22,455 nucleotides of DNA, taken from the NCBI GenBank assembly GCA_013368325.1, contig JAACJK010000263.1:1-22455 (forward strand). The letters run 5' to 3'. Shown here piece after piece: positions 9,575-22,455 of this stretch. Position numbers and translations under genes: made by a program. Every line of letters begins with the position of its first letter. Position 1 is the first letter of the stretch. The notes under the pieces were generated by a model, which searched no databases, was not told the DNA's origin, and saw only the letters and a list, made by a program, of their open reading frames with translations. The DNA comes from Ephemerocybe angulata (taxonomy: Eukaryota > Basidiomycota > Agaricomycetes > Agaricales > Psathyrellaceae).

Positions 9575-9873
9575 GATCGCAGCCTTTCAACTCAAATGTC
9601 GTACGTATGTACGTCAGTATCTCTCTACGTTTGCTCATCCGGTTCCTGGTCTCGCGTCCGAGTTGGGGAGCCAAGGTAAACGGAAAACCGAACACGGGCT
9701 TGTCACGGTGATCGAACGTGTGTCTCTTCAAACGGGCGCGGAAGGAGCGCGGTTGCCGGGCGACGGCGTTCGGTAAAGTCTGTATAGAAATGAGTCCGGT
9801 GAGCAATAGTTCAATTTGGATATAGAATGAAAGGATAACGTACCAGCAAGGCTCCTCGCGGCATAGTTGAGGA

Positions 9874-10672
9874 CTACGCCGAATGCGCGCTTGCCGCGAT
9901 GATCCACAGGGCGCGTTTCCTCAGATGAGCGCAGATATCAAGCGAAGCACGCTTTGCGTGTGCTTCGCTTGGTAAAGTCTATATGGAAATGAATCCGGTG
10001 AGCAACATATCCAATCTGGGCGAGAGGCGACTGCGTCACGTACCGGATGGTGGAGGTGTCTGAGTGAATTGAAAGTCTACGGGATGGCGTCAGAACCCTC
10101 GCAATGGACACAAAGGTACGAGAATGACGTACCGAGAACCTAGTTGTCACCTAAAAGTCTAAATTCTAACGACAATTTAGTGACAGGCCTGGGGATCCGA
10201 AGAAGAGAACTCACCTGTGAAGGCCCACGGAACGACGAAGGCACAACATAAATGTTTCCGGCAAGCGGAGAGCCGCCTGAGGGGAAAATGGGGTGTCAGC
10301 ATGCGAGAAGGAAGGAGATGGGACGTACGTTCTGCGAACAAATATTTGCGTACAACCTAAATGGGCATGAGCGAGCAGACTGGGACGAAAGCGAAGAAGG
10401 ATGCTCACCTGTCAAAGCACCCAAGATGACAAAGCCGCAACAGAATTTCTTCCGGCGAGCGAGGCACTATGGGGATCCTGAGTTGAGGAGAAAGCAGTCA
10501 GACAAATCGGTTGTGAGTAGAGAGGGTGATACGCACGTTCTTGAAAATTCGGGATTGTGGGAATCGAGGTTCTGGGTGGAAAGGTGGGAGGTGAGCCGGC
10601 AAGTGGAGGCGAATGAGTGCAAAACTCTGACCCTTTGAAAGTGCCGTGGATGACGAAGACACAACAGATTTT
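9874..10672 (-). CDS. 3' part of the small-exon gene, copy 2
   Basis: Same exon chain as at 301-1099, with the frame-preserving reading in the exon near 10537-10571. The alternative stops are 10140-10142 (26-nt exon included) and 9874-9876 (skipped). One A is missing near 10697 and one near 10072 relative to the other copies; both lie outside the open exons as modelled or at their edge. Confidence 0.45.
9939..9971. other. Perfect 12-bp hairpin, copy 2
   Basis: Same inverted repeat as at 366-398. Confidence 0.85.
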
Positions 10673-11878
10673 CTTCCGGCGAGCAAGTCAATCGATTTGA
10701 GTCGGCAGTTAAAGCCACAGGCGTACCGTTTAGCCTTCGAGTCTTGAGTGTGTGACTGTGTGTCGAGCGGGGCGTTGGAGTGCCGATTGAAGTAGCGAAA
10801 TCACGACAGAACGAGTTCCGGCGAGCGAGCTTCATGACGTCTGTTGGCAACGGAAGGCGAAGCCCTCAATCTGTCAGCGAGCAAGGGGAGAGTGGATTCT
10901 GGCGCACCATAGGGAACTTGGAATGTCGATATAGCAACAAAAATGGATCCCGCGAGCGGATGTCTGTTCAATGTTGCGAAGGCTGGTGATGGCGAAGGGT
11001 GAAAATGGTAGGATTTGAGCGAATGTATAGCAACAGAAACGCGTCCGGCGAGCGGTGCGTCTCTGGTGGGATGGCCTTGCGTAGCACAGAGAAAGTGAAT
11101 ATGGATAGGAATATAGTCGTATACCCAAAGAACGATGTGACGAGGCGAATGTTGCCGTGTGAGAAGTCGGTCGAACGGAGGTATTGGCAGCAGAGCATGG
11201 TACGATGATTGGAGTAGTCCGCCAAGGCGGAGAAGCATCTGGAACGAGGCGCGAAAGTGTGATCGAATTATGGGTAAACCGAGCAGGCGCGGCGCTTCCG
11301 AGATGCATTACTTAATTGTATTGAGGCAATGCGGTACTTCTCTATTCTAGCGAGATATGTACTATCTAAAACAATGGAACACCCTGTCTCTCATGTATTC
11401 ATTTCTACGTAGATACAGAGCCATCCATGAAGGCCTAGGTAAGGAATGAGCAAAGTCGCGATGAGAGGAGGAATAGAAATTGGGAATGGAGGCGCACCGG
11501 CGGCGGTAACGGAATCTATCATGTCACGGAGGTACCGGAAGCGAAGTCGGAAAGCGAAGCGAAGGCGGAACGCGAAGCAAAGGGCAGTTTGTAGGAGTCC
11601 TGAGGAAGGTCAGGAATCCCTCTACTCCTTTCTAGCACTCTTGACCACCATATTACCCCAGGACCAGTGGGGGAATATGAGAGTAAAGAGGACAGAAAGG
11701 AGAGGGAGGTGCAACGAGGTACGTACCGTAGCGAGGTATAGAGACCGAAGCGAGCAATATTTGGTAAGCGGAGAGGAGTTGACCTTGGCGTCGAGCTAGT
11801 CAGTGAACGGAGGCGAACTAGGTAATGAGCGGGGACGTGACTACACGTCAGTTTCCTCAAGTCACAGCACCGTTGGAG

Positions 11879-11886
11879 TATAAATA
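11879..11886 (+). promoter_or_regulatory. TATA box of the compact plus-strand unit, copy 2
   Basis: Same TATAAATA as at 2311-2318. Confidence 0.6.
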
Positions 11887-11900
11887 CCCTGGTGCACTTC

Positions 11901-12186
11901 ATGACACTCCATCCCGCTATCCTTGCTGCCCGTCTGCCCCTGTGCACGTCCGTTATGCTTGCCGTCATGTCCGCATCCATTCCTCTGCCCTGCTGCTTCC
12001 CTCTCCATCCCCTACGTCATACTCTCTCCTTGCAGTACCTCCGCGCAGATAGTTTCTACGATGAAACAGGGTGTGGGCAAATGGACCCAGGTGAGTTTTG
12101 CTGTCTCCTTTCCGGCTCGTCGTTCGATTTTAGACTTGGTGATCGTCGCCGCCCGTAGACACGTAGATAGCCCCGTAGTCACGTAG
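11901..12186 (+). CDS. Putative small spliced gene of about 80 residues, copy 2
   Basis: Same gene as at 2333-2618, with its intron at 12091-12133 and AATAAA at 12218-12223. No base differs from copy 1 across both exons and the intron. Confidence 0.33.
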
Positions 12187-12337
12187 ACCGCCCTGTAGTA
12201 GACACGCTTCGGCCTTGAATAAACGGAATGCATTACCCCGAACCTACGCACCTGCACCCGACGGTCTGAAGCAAAAACTTGCGATTTTTTTCGTCTTTTT
12301 GCCTCCATTAGGCAATTCTCTGCCTGCAAAAGGAAAT

Positions 12338-13782
<1,445 letters not shown>

Positions 13783-13980
13783 CGTCGACGATGATGCGGG
13801 GTGCGATGCGGGGTGTCGTCGGTGCGGGCCAATGTCGCAGCAGCTTTTCCGTGCGCGTAAGGTGCGATGAGTGTGTGGTCGGTCTAAGAGGCTTCGAGCA
13901 GAGAACGTAAAGGCAGAAGTTCGAGGATGACGGTACGGAGGAAACCCAGGGAAACACGAGGAATGATCTGATGGGTTTAG

Positions 13981-13987
13981 TAATATA
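13981..13987 (-). promoter_or_regulatory. SNF1: Candidate TATA element of the kinase, copy 2
   Basis: Same TATATTA, about 200 bases upstream of the ATG of kinase copy 2. Confidence 0.35.
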
Positions 13988-14557
13988 GGGGCGTCTTTTT
14001 CCCTGTCCTCCGCGAAATTCGTTGCAGTTCAGTCGAGGCTACGACTTTCACCGGATCTTCGCCTACTGAATCCAGGTCTATGCTATCGTGCACCCCTCTT
14101 CACACCGACGAAACAAGCATCCTGCGGACGGAGCCAACCCTCCTCAACCGAAAGTCCGAACGCCTCGGACCGCCTGCGGCCCGTCCAGCGTTGCGGCTGT
14201 TTGGCAGCCACAGGATCACGTGTACAGCCTCGCGTCGAGCGCGCCCCCGCCGCTCTTCGCTCAACCTCATTAAGCTTCCACCCACCACACGATGAGACGG
14301 GCGGGCTCAGAGCGTCCGACACTATGCCCGGCCCCCCATAGCGCTTGGGGAGGGATGATCGTGCATCGATTCGTATGCTACGCTACGCTACAGACACACA
14401 CACACACGCCCATCGACGCCGCTCCCTGGATCGCCACGCGCCTGCCTCTGCGCCATCGACCGTCGCTCGCTTTCCCTCCTAGCGAGGCCGTCTGGGCTGC
14501 GACGCTCTCTCTCTCCCTCTTGGATCCGTCCCTTCGCCTCTCCCCCCCTTCCTTCGC

Positions 14558-16513
14558 TCACTCTCCCACGATCCTCCGCATATCCCGTACTCGCAGGCTC
14601 TCGGTGTTTAACTGGCGCGCGCATACAAGGTCAGCCGTCCATCCACTACAAATCGGGCTCGATGCTTACCGGTTATCGTAGTCTCGACATACGAAGCTCG
14701 GGAAGAGCGAAATGGAGTGGTGTAGTGGGTGGTGTAGAGACTTACGAGGTGCGTTAGTATCGATTTGTTGTTTGTATCGAGCGAGTACTCACGTTGCATC
14801 GGTCCTACCCAGGTGTGCCTCCCACAACGAATCCACCAGCTTTCACGATTGCGCACGGCATCCGAACTTCGACCGAGCGCGAAAATCGGCGACACGAACA
14901 CCAGGCAACATGCTCGACTGCGTCAGGAGCTAGTAGTAGGTACGTCAACTTCAACGCTACGCATATTTCGAAGATAAACTTACCCGGTATACACCTCCCA
15001 GCCTCTAGATCACAAATCCAACCCCCAGGCATCGAATCGAAACGCGAGGGATGGTTCGGGGACGGCGAATCCTTCCGTGTTGTGTTGGGACTGGGCCGGC
15101 CGGCGTCGAGCAGAACCTGCTCAAGGTACGTCAACTCTCGCTTCCAGACCAATTCACAGACTCACGTACCTCGTATAGCCCACCTCTCAAGCCTACTATA
15201 TGGCCGCGGCAACCGCGACGCCCAAGAATCAGTCTGCCAGACGTCTTCAAGGCCCGAGTCCAGAACCGAGCTAGATCCTGAAAGGTCAGTCACAACGCCC
15301 GTAAACGAAACGAAACGACTCAGACTCACCTCGACCGATACACAGCATCGAAAAGCCGACACGTTCAACTCAAAACCGACGCCAGCCCAGACCTTTGCCC
15401 GCAACGACGACGACGACGATACACGCGCCAACCAACACCCCTGCTCACCCTACCAAACACAACATCAACCAGACGCTCAACACCCTAACGACAACGGCAA
15501 ACGCACCATCCGACGACCTCCTCGCCCCGGCATTTCATCGCGATCCCTCAACAGCCTGCCGACGCCGTCAGCACGACCCCAAGTCGCAAAGCACACCTTG
15601 CGTACGCACCTCATGACTACCACCACCGACGACGACGACGAGCTCGCCACCCTCCCAGCGCAGACCCACGACGACGACGGGATACGTACCGCCGTGACCC
15701 TGCGTGAACACGACGGACATCAGCAACGGTCTCAACACCGTCAACGACGAGGGCGGACGCACCATTTGACGATTCGACGAGCTCGATCCCACCTAGCGGT
15801 CGTCTGGAATCCCTGCAAACACCGTCAGCAAGCCAATCCGGCGCAGAAAGCTCGGGGACTCACTGAACGGCCGACACCGACGACGACGACGACGACGACG
15901 ACGGGCTCTGACCTTCCGATGAGCTCGTCGTGCTCGTCGTCCTCCAAACCCTCCCGAAACCCTTCCAAACCGTGAGCACGCATCCCCACACGAGCAAGAC
16001 CCAACGGCGCACTCGCCTCCCTTCCCAGTCGCAGACGACGAGCACAACGTCCTGCACGCCGAACAAGCCCATCAGCGAAGCCGCAACAAGACAGGTCGTA
16101 CTCACCTACCTCGACGACAACGGCGTATTGCAGCGCGGCCCCGACGGCGACGACGGGCCGAAGGAAGAGGATGGGACGACGTCGGCTCCACTTCACGGTC
16201 GTCTTGATGCTCAAGACCGTCAGCATGCGACTCCGGCGCAGAAATTCGCGGACTCACCTCACGGCCAACGACGACGGGCTCTGGCTAGCCGACGAGCTCG
16301 TCATGCTCGACGTCCTCCTCGACCTTTTCGAATCCTGCCGAAGCTGTCAGAACGCCTCCCTGCACCCCAGCTGGCGCACTCGCCTCCGCACACGGCGAGC
16401 ACAAAGTCCTGCACCGGGATACCCATGTCAGCGAACTACCCCAACCGCAACGAGGGGACGCCGTACTCACCTGCAGACGTCGTCGTCAACAACGACGAAA
16501 TACCCAAGCACAT
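14558..16513 (-). CDS. Multi-intron gene of unknown function, copy 2
   Basis: Copy of the gene at 4987-6942, with the same splice signals about 9571 bases further on. This copy carries the extra C that keeps the frame open after the first ATG (16511-16513) and the shorter A run (15113-15114) that joins the exons near 15119-15277 in frame. It lacks one C near 14893; if that reading is correct the protein stops at 14805-14807 instead of continuing. It also differs by one base near 14734 and near 14586, so the last exons cannot be read with confidence. Confidence 0.48.
15878..15903. repeat. GAC microsatellite, copy 2
   Basis: Same triplet run as at 6307-6332, with the same number of units. Confidence 0.9.
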
Positions 16514-17007
16514 CACCAACGACGACGAGAGGGAGGGAAGGAAGGAGGAATATGGTGGTGGTGGGAAGAGAGGCAAAGCGAGGAAGAAGCGACGCGGAGT
16601 ATATGTGGGCGAACGGCAGCCGAGCAAGCGGGTCGATAAACAGACCTACGCGACGACCTCGTGATGAGCGCGAGCAAGCGAGCGAGGACGCGATGGCAGA
16701 GGGGCTTACGATAGGGAGAGTTTGTTGTGTGCGATGACGATGACGACGAGGGCGGCAGTGGATCGAAGATGGGTTGCGTGGGTGCGCTGGGATGGAAAGA
16801 GAACGGGAGGTGACGATGAGCGGAGGGCGGTGTGCGACGAGGGAGGGAGGGCTTACCTGGCGAGGTCGCTGTGGGAGACGACGACGGCGGCGTGTACAGC
16901 ACGATGAGGAGGGCTGGAGGCGAGTGAGCGAAGTGAAGAGGCAGCAATGGAAAGGGGGAAATGAGGGAGGAAGGGGGGAATGCTGAATAGAACCTCGGTG
17001 CGTCCTC

Positions 17008-17015
17008 CTTATATA
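17008..17015 (-). promoter_or_regulatory. TATA box of the multi-intron gene, copy 2
   Basis: Same TATATAAG with the same CT-rich leader. The spacing to the donor at about 16854 is preserved. Confidence 0.6.
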
Positions 17016-17490
17016 TCCCCCTCCCCCCATCCGAATCCAGACTCCTGCAGATCGACCAGATCTCCGTCTCCCATATCCATACCATCCGAACATGTACCGT
17101 ACGCCCCGGCCCAATCCCAATATACCTATTTTTACACCCTATTCCGTATTTTGCGCGTTTAGCGTGTTATGCTGCAAGCAGAACTCGACTCGACGCCTAT
17201 GCAACGCACTAGAAGGCGAGGGGCTGTCAGGGAATTAGATTTGTGGGGGTGCCAAGGCGAGCCGGAGCCGAATTCCATGTCCGGTTTGTTGCATGGGTGG
17301 GAGTGTGCGATGGGGTACACGGGGGAAGGGAACACCGGGGTTGTGAGCGGTTTGAAGGATTGAGGTTGTGAATGTCGGCGAGAGGACGAGTGGATGGAGA
17401 GGCGTCGTCGAAGGGTATGCGTAGTATATTATGAGCAATCCCTTGAGATATCCAAAGTCAGACATATGTTTCTACGGAGTGTCGGTGCGT

Positions 17491-17883
17491 TCAAAATGCG
17501 TGTGCAGGTCTATGAACCCGCGCAACACTAAAATTACCAAGTCCCACCCACCAATCCACCATCCCCCAAATCCGCTCACGACACACCTCCAGCAACTCAT
17601 GCCAAGCCATACCCAGACCTCCATAATTACCCCAACACACGAAAACGACGGGGAACGTAACGACCATCTCTGCACCGTAAGTACGTTCATTCATCACCTT
17701 CTCCCAATCCCCTCCCGAGCTCAGCGCACCTTCACAACGCCAGCTTCCATCCTCGGTACCGCCCACACCTGTCACACGCAACTCGGTACCCACGACTGTG
17801 TGCCATAATCGTCTGAGAACGCAAGAGTGTGTTCGGCGGGTGTAGGGAGGTGCGGGATGGCGCGGGGAAGTGCAGAAATGCAA
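17491..17883 (-). CDS. Doubtful 130-codon reading frame, copy 2
   Basis: Identical frame to that at 7920-8312; the same doubts apply. Confidence 0.25.
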   Translation of the reverse strand: MHFCTSPRHPAPPYTRRTHSCVLRRLWHTVVGTELRVTGVGGTEDGSWRCEGALSSGGDWEKVMNERTYGAEMVVTFPVVFVCWGNYGGLGMAWHELLEVCRERIWGMVDWWVGLGNFSVARVHRPAHAF

Positions 17884-19442
17884 CTTGAACTGTGTTGTTT
17901 TCTGCAGGAGGATCGTAAACCTGAGGGCTAGAAAATTTGAGGGACAGACTGAGAGAGGTAGTCTGAGCTTTTTCAGGTAGTCTGAGCATGAGATCGTGGT
18001 GGATTACGCATTTTAAGAGATAAGCGCCCAAAACGCGATTAAGCGCTTACCCGCGATTTCGCAGATCGCGCTCTCATTTCGCTACGATATCGTACCAAAA
18101 CACCCCTATATCACTTTTCCACGCTCCTACTACCGTCTGGCGCACTTTTAGCTACGAGTTCAGACGCAAAGGCGTCGGGATTTGCTTGTAATGTATTGTG
18201 TTTGTGCAACTGCAATGTCCAGAGTACCTTCGGAGATCCGAAGTTAGAGCGCCGAGTGTGCGCTTGGATGGGTGTTGGCTTGGCCTGTGGAGCCGAGTTA
18301 TGTGCGTACGTACATACCTGTGAGCCGGGGAACGGGGAATGGAGATGTGCGGGATGTCGGATAGTGGGTTTGGGGTGGACGGGGTGTGAAGCGATTGGGT
18401 CAATGAGCCATGGTGGAGTCTTGCGATTGGAAACGCGTTGCTGGTATACGAAGCAATACAGGACAGTACGTACATGTGCTACTATCTAGTGTGCGTGTTT
18501 GTATGGGACATACATGCCAGAGAATGTCGTGCGCAAAGTCCGCCAGGGAGGCGAGCCGGGGGATCAAACTATAAAATGCACTCTGTGCGAATGTTTTCGA
18601 TGCGACGGTCTTCCCGGATACGAGTAGCATGCAGCACTGCTATTCCGTGATGGATCTCTATACTTCAATGTTAGTGAAATGTAATTACCCTCGAGAACTC
18701 GGCCCCGTCGTCAACTTGAATGAAAAACCTACATACGCGGCGGATTGGGCATGACTGAACAGGTTCAATCATCTCTGGCGGACCGCACCACGGAAATGTG
18801 ACACCAAATTTTTTTCATGTTTTGTAACTGTAAAGTAAGAGTTTGGTGCGATAGAGCAATATCTAGGTAGCTCAGACAGTCACAAATGGACTGGATATCT
18901 CTCCGGCGGCGGTCGCGCACGGGCCCCAGCCAGAAAGCGGCGCGGCGGCACTCGTATGACTTGCTCGGACTGGTACCGAAGCTATTCAATGGTACCCTAC
19001 TTATATCCAGTGCCGTATGAAGACTATTCAAGTCCAGAAATTGACCAGATACCTATCTGGGCCCAGAGCATCCGTGATCGAAATAGGCGCCCAATTCGGT
19101 TCAGGCGGCGCTCGCGCATAACGTGCCTGCCGAGTAACCAGCCTGATCGCAGCCTTTCAACTCAAATGTCGTACGTGTACGTCAGTATCTCTCTACGTTT
19201 GCTCATCCGGTTCCTGGTCTCGCGTCCGAGTTGGGGAGCCAAGGTAAACGGAAAACCGAACACGGGCTTGTCACGGTGATCGAACGTGTGTCTCTTCAAA
19301 CGGGCGCGGAAGGAGCGCGGTTGCCGGGCGACGGCGTTCGGTAAAGTCTGTATAGAAATGAGTCCGGTGAGCAATAGGTTCAATTTGGATATAGAATGAA
19401 AGGATAACGTACCAGCAAGGCTCCTCGCGGCATAGTTGAGGA

Positions 19443-20242
19443 CTACGCCGAATGCGCGCTTGCCGCGATGATCCACAGGGCGCGTTTCCTCAGATGAGCG
19501 CAGATATCAAGCGAAGCACGCTTTGCGTGTGCTTCGCTTGGTAAAGTCTATATGGAAATGAATCCGGTGAGCAACATATCCAATCTGGGCGAGAGGCGAC
19601 TGCGTCACGTACCGGATGGTGGAGGTGTCTGAGTGAATTGAAAAGTCTACGGGATGGCGTCAGAACCCTCGCAATGGACACAAAGGTACGAGAATGACGT
19701 ACCGAGAACCTAGTTGTCACCTAAAAGTCTAAATTCTAACGACAATTTAGTGACAGGCCTGGGGATCCGAAGAAGAGAACTCACCTGTGAAGGCCCACGG
19801 AACGACGAAGGCACAACATAAATGTTTCCGGCAAGCGGAGAGCCGCCTGAGGGGAAAATGGGGTGTCAGCATGCGAGAAGGAAGGAGATGGGACGTACGT
19901 TCTGCGAACAAATATTTGCGTACAACCTAAATGGGCATGAGCGAGCAGACTGGGACGAAAGCGAAGAAGGATGCTCACCTGTCAAAGCACCCAAGATGAC
20001 AAAGCCGCAACAGAATTTCTTCCGGCGAGCGAGGCACTATGGGGATCCTGAGTTGAGGAGAAAGCAGTCAGACAAATCGGTTGTGAGTAGAGAGGGTGAT
20101 ACGCACGTTCTTGAAAATTCGGGATTGTGGGAATCGAGGTTCTGGGTGGAAAGGTGGGAGGTGAGCCGGCAAGTGGAGGCGAATGAGTGCAAAACTCTGA
20201 CCCTTTGAAAGTGCCGTGGATGACGAAGACACAACAGATTTT
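19443..20242 (-). CDS. 3' part of the small-exon gene, copy 3
   Basis: Third copy of the same exon chain. It agrees with copy 2 in the exon where copy 1 has a lost base, giving a two-to-one vote for the open frame. Alternative stops are 19710-19712 and 19443-19445. Confidence 0.45.
19508..19540. other. Perfect 12-bp hairpin, copy 3
   Basis: Same inverted repeat as at 366-398. Confidence 0.85.
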
Positions 20243-21448
20243 CTTCCGGCGAGCAAGTCAATCGATATTGAGTCGGCAGTTAAAGCCACAGGCGTACCGT
20301 TTAGCCTTCGAGTCTTGAGTGTGTGACTGTGTGTCGAGCGGGGCGTTGGAGTGCCGATTGAAGTAGCGAAATCACGACAGAACGAGTTCCGGCGAGCGAG
20401 CTTCATGACGTCTGTTGGCAACGGAAGGCGAAGCCCTCAATCTGTCAGCGAGCAAGGGGAGAGTGGATTCTGGCGCACCATAGGGAACTTGGAATGTCGA
20501 TATAGCAACAAAAATGGATCCGCGAGCGGGATGTCTGTTCAATGTTGCGAAGGCTGGTGATGGCGAAGGGTGAAAATGGTAGGATTTGAGCGAATGTATA
20601 GCAACAGAAACGCGTCCGGCGAGCGGTGCGTCTCTGGTGGGATGGCCTTGCGTAGCACAGAGAAAGTGAATATGGATAGGAATATAGTCGTATACCCAAA
20701 GAACGATGTGACGAGGCGAATGTTGCCGTGTGAGAAGTCGGTCGAACGGAGGTATTGGCAGCAGAGCATGTACGATGATTGGAGTAGTCCGCCAAGGCGG
20801 AGAAGCATCTGGAACGAGGCGCGAAAGTGTGATCGAATTATGGGTAAACCGAGCAGGCGCGGCGCTTCCGAGATGCATTACTTAATTGTATTGAGGCAAT
20901 GCGGTACTTCTCTATTCTAGCGAGATATGTACTATCTAAAACAATGGAACACCCTGTCTCTCATGTATTCATTTCTACGTAGATACAGAGCCATCCATGA
21001 AGGCCTAGGTAAGGAATGAGCAAAGTCGCGATGAGAGGAGGAATAGAAATTGGGAATGGAGGCGCACCGGCGGCGGTAACGGAATCTATCATGTCACGGA
21101 GGTACCGGAAGCGAAGTCGGAAAGCGAAGCGAAGGCGGAACGCGAAGCAAAGGGCAGTTTGTAGGAGTCCTGAGGGAAGGTCAGGAATCCCTCTACTCCT
21201 TTCTAGCACTCTTGACCACCATATTACCCCAGGACCAGTGGGGAATATGAGAGTAAAGAGGACAGAAAGGAGAGGGAGGTGCAACGAGGTACGTACCGTA
21301 GCGAGGTATAGAGACCGAAGCGAGCAATATTTGGTAAGCGGAGAGGAGTTGACCTTGGCGTCGAGCTAGTCAGTGAACGGAGGCGAACTAGGTAATGAGC
21401 GGGGACGTGACTACACGTCAGTTTCCTCAAGTCACAGCACCGTTGGAG

Positions 21449-21456
21449 TATAAATA
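21449..21456 (+). promoter_or_regulatory. TATA box of the compact plus-strand unit, copy 3
   Basis: Same TATAAATA as at 2311-2318. Confidence 0.6.
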
Positions 21457-21470
21457 CCCTGGTGCACTTC

Positions 21471-21756
21471 ATGACACTCCATCCCGCTATCCTTGCTGCC
21501 CGTCTGCCCCTGTGCACGTCCGTTATGCTTGCCGTCATGTCCGCATCCATTCCTCTGCCCTGCTGCTTCCCTCTCCATCCCCTACGTCATACTCTCTCCT
21601 TGCAGTACCTCCGCGCAGATAGTTTCTACGATGAAACAGGGTGTGGGCAAATGGACCCAGGTGAGTTTTGCTGTCTCCTTTCCGGCTCGTCGTTCGATTT
21701 TAGACTTGGTGATCGTCGCCGCCCGTAGACACGTAGATAGCCCCGTAGTCACGTAG
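21471..21756 (+). CDS. Putative small spliced gene of about 80 residues, copy 3
   Basis: Same gene as at 2333-2618, with its intron at 21661-21703 and AATAAA at 21788-21793. Identical to copies 1 and 2. Confidence 0.33.
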
Positions 21757-21908
21757 ACCGCCCTGTAGTAGACACGCTTCGGCCTTGAATAAACGGAATG
21801 CATTACCCCGAACCTACGCACCTGCACCCGACGGTCTGAAGCAAAAAACTTGCGATTTTTTTCGTCTTTTTGCCTCCATTAGGCAATTCTCTGCCTGCAA
21901 AAGGAAAT

Positions 21909-22455
21909 TCAGGGTCTGATTTCCTCACGCAACCATCGCCTATCAGCCACGTACGCATCCCGTGCGGCCAAGATGGCATCGCGCTCTGCCTCTGCAAATT
22001 TAGCAACTGGTTGCATGTTAAGAAACACAAATAACGAGCCGGGGACGGAGAAAAAGCATACTCACGATCTTTGCCCAGCCGATTCTTATCCCTCAGCAGC
22101 AAATACGCAACCTTGACCGCATTGCCCTGGACGCCATCGTCGCGGCGCAGGCACTCCCAGATATCCTCCTTCGAGACGCCCGCCATGCGGCCCGCGAGCT
22201 GCTCGACGACGTCCTCCTCGATGCGGCCCAGGCCCTCGATGATCTCGAAGTCGAGCGGCTGCACGGGCTCGACGAGCGAGCTGAGCGCGCCGAGGACGGG
22301 GCCGGGGGGTGGCGGGAGGGCTGGAGGTAGCGCGGGAGGTCGGTTTTGTAGAAGGGGTGTTCGAGGATCTTTTGGATTGTGATGCGCTTTACCGGGTCTA
22401 CGGCGAGCATTTGGGTGATGAGGTCCGCGCATCGTGGCCCAGCGAGGAGGGGAGG
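21909..22455 (-). CDS. SNF1: SNF1/AMPK alpha-type kinase, copy 3, 5' part beyond window
   Basis: Third kinase copy, cut by the window edge. Exon 4 runs from 22066 to the edge and exon 5 is 21909-21991, with a 74-nt intron between them. Visible protein covers the end of the kinase domain ([19 protein letters not shown]), the proline-rich linker, the UBA-like segment and RLGKD. One G is missing near 22319 and one C near 22425 relative to copy 2, each shifting the frame. The 3' end is the same as in copies 1 and 2. Confidence 0.9.

Larger units (their letters stand above)
9773..11054 (-). repeat. Array of nine degenerate ~35-bp repeats, copy 2
   Basis: Same nine elements as at 199-1484, with the same order and spacing apart from one-base indels. 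Confidence 0.7.
19341..20625 (-). repeat. Array of nine degenerate ~35-bp repeats, copy 3
   Basis: Same nine elements as at 199-1484. Confidence 0.7.
19145..22455. repeat. Tandem unit, copy 3 (partial)
   Basis: Third direct copy, cut by the window end inside kinase exon 4. It follows copy 2 in the first 340 bases, sharing all the substitutions that distinguish copies 2 and 3 from copy 1. Where it overlaps the other two copies it allows a two-against-one vote on indels. Confidence 0.97.

Overview
The window is nuclear DNA from a fungus, most likely an Agaricomycete-like basidiomycete. The protein kinase it carries is a close match to basidiomycete SNF1 as I know that family. It is cut by short introns (51-82 nt) with GT..AG ends, and several intron ends carry CTGAC or CTAAC branch-like sites. 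I see no bacterial, organellar or viral genes, no transposase, no rRNA and no tRNA.

Layout: one unit of about 9.57 kb is repeated head to tail 2.35 times (1-9574, 9575-19144, 19145-22455). The copies differ almost only by 1-4 base insertions or deletions, mostly in homopolymers, which is the usual signature of under-polished long reads. The first ~340 bases are the exception: they carry real substitutions relative to copies 2 and 3. Every gene below therefore occurs two or three times, and each copy is broken by its own small indels while the consensus is intact.

Within one unit (copy 1 numbering): 39-1500 is a minus-strand array of small exons that share a SPEExLL-type motif. Next, 2311-2655 is a compact plus-strand transcription unit (TATA box, one intron, AATAAA). 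It lies tail to tail with 2771-4216 (minus), the SNF1/AMPK alpha kinase, which has a complete kinase domain and autoinhibitory UBA-like domain but no C-terminal regulatory domain. Finally 4987-7445 (minus) is a long gene of unknown function with a TATA box, an ATG-free leader and 15 tiny introns, nearly all with a CTGAC-like branch site. The part from 7446 to 9574 has no convincing gene apart from one doubtful 130-codon frame.

The three larger genes are read in the same direction. Nothing in the sequence ties them into one pathway. SNF1 is the catalytic subunit of the glucose-starvation kinase. The other two spliced genes match no family I recognise, and both show internal duplication of exon-pair modules. 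The main open question is whether the array is a genuine amplification or circular molecule, or an assembly product.
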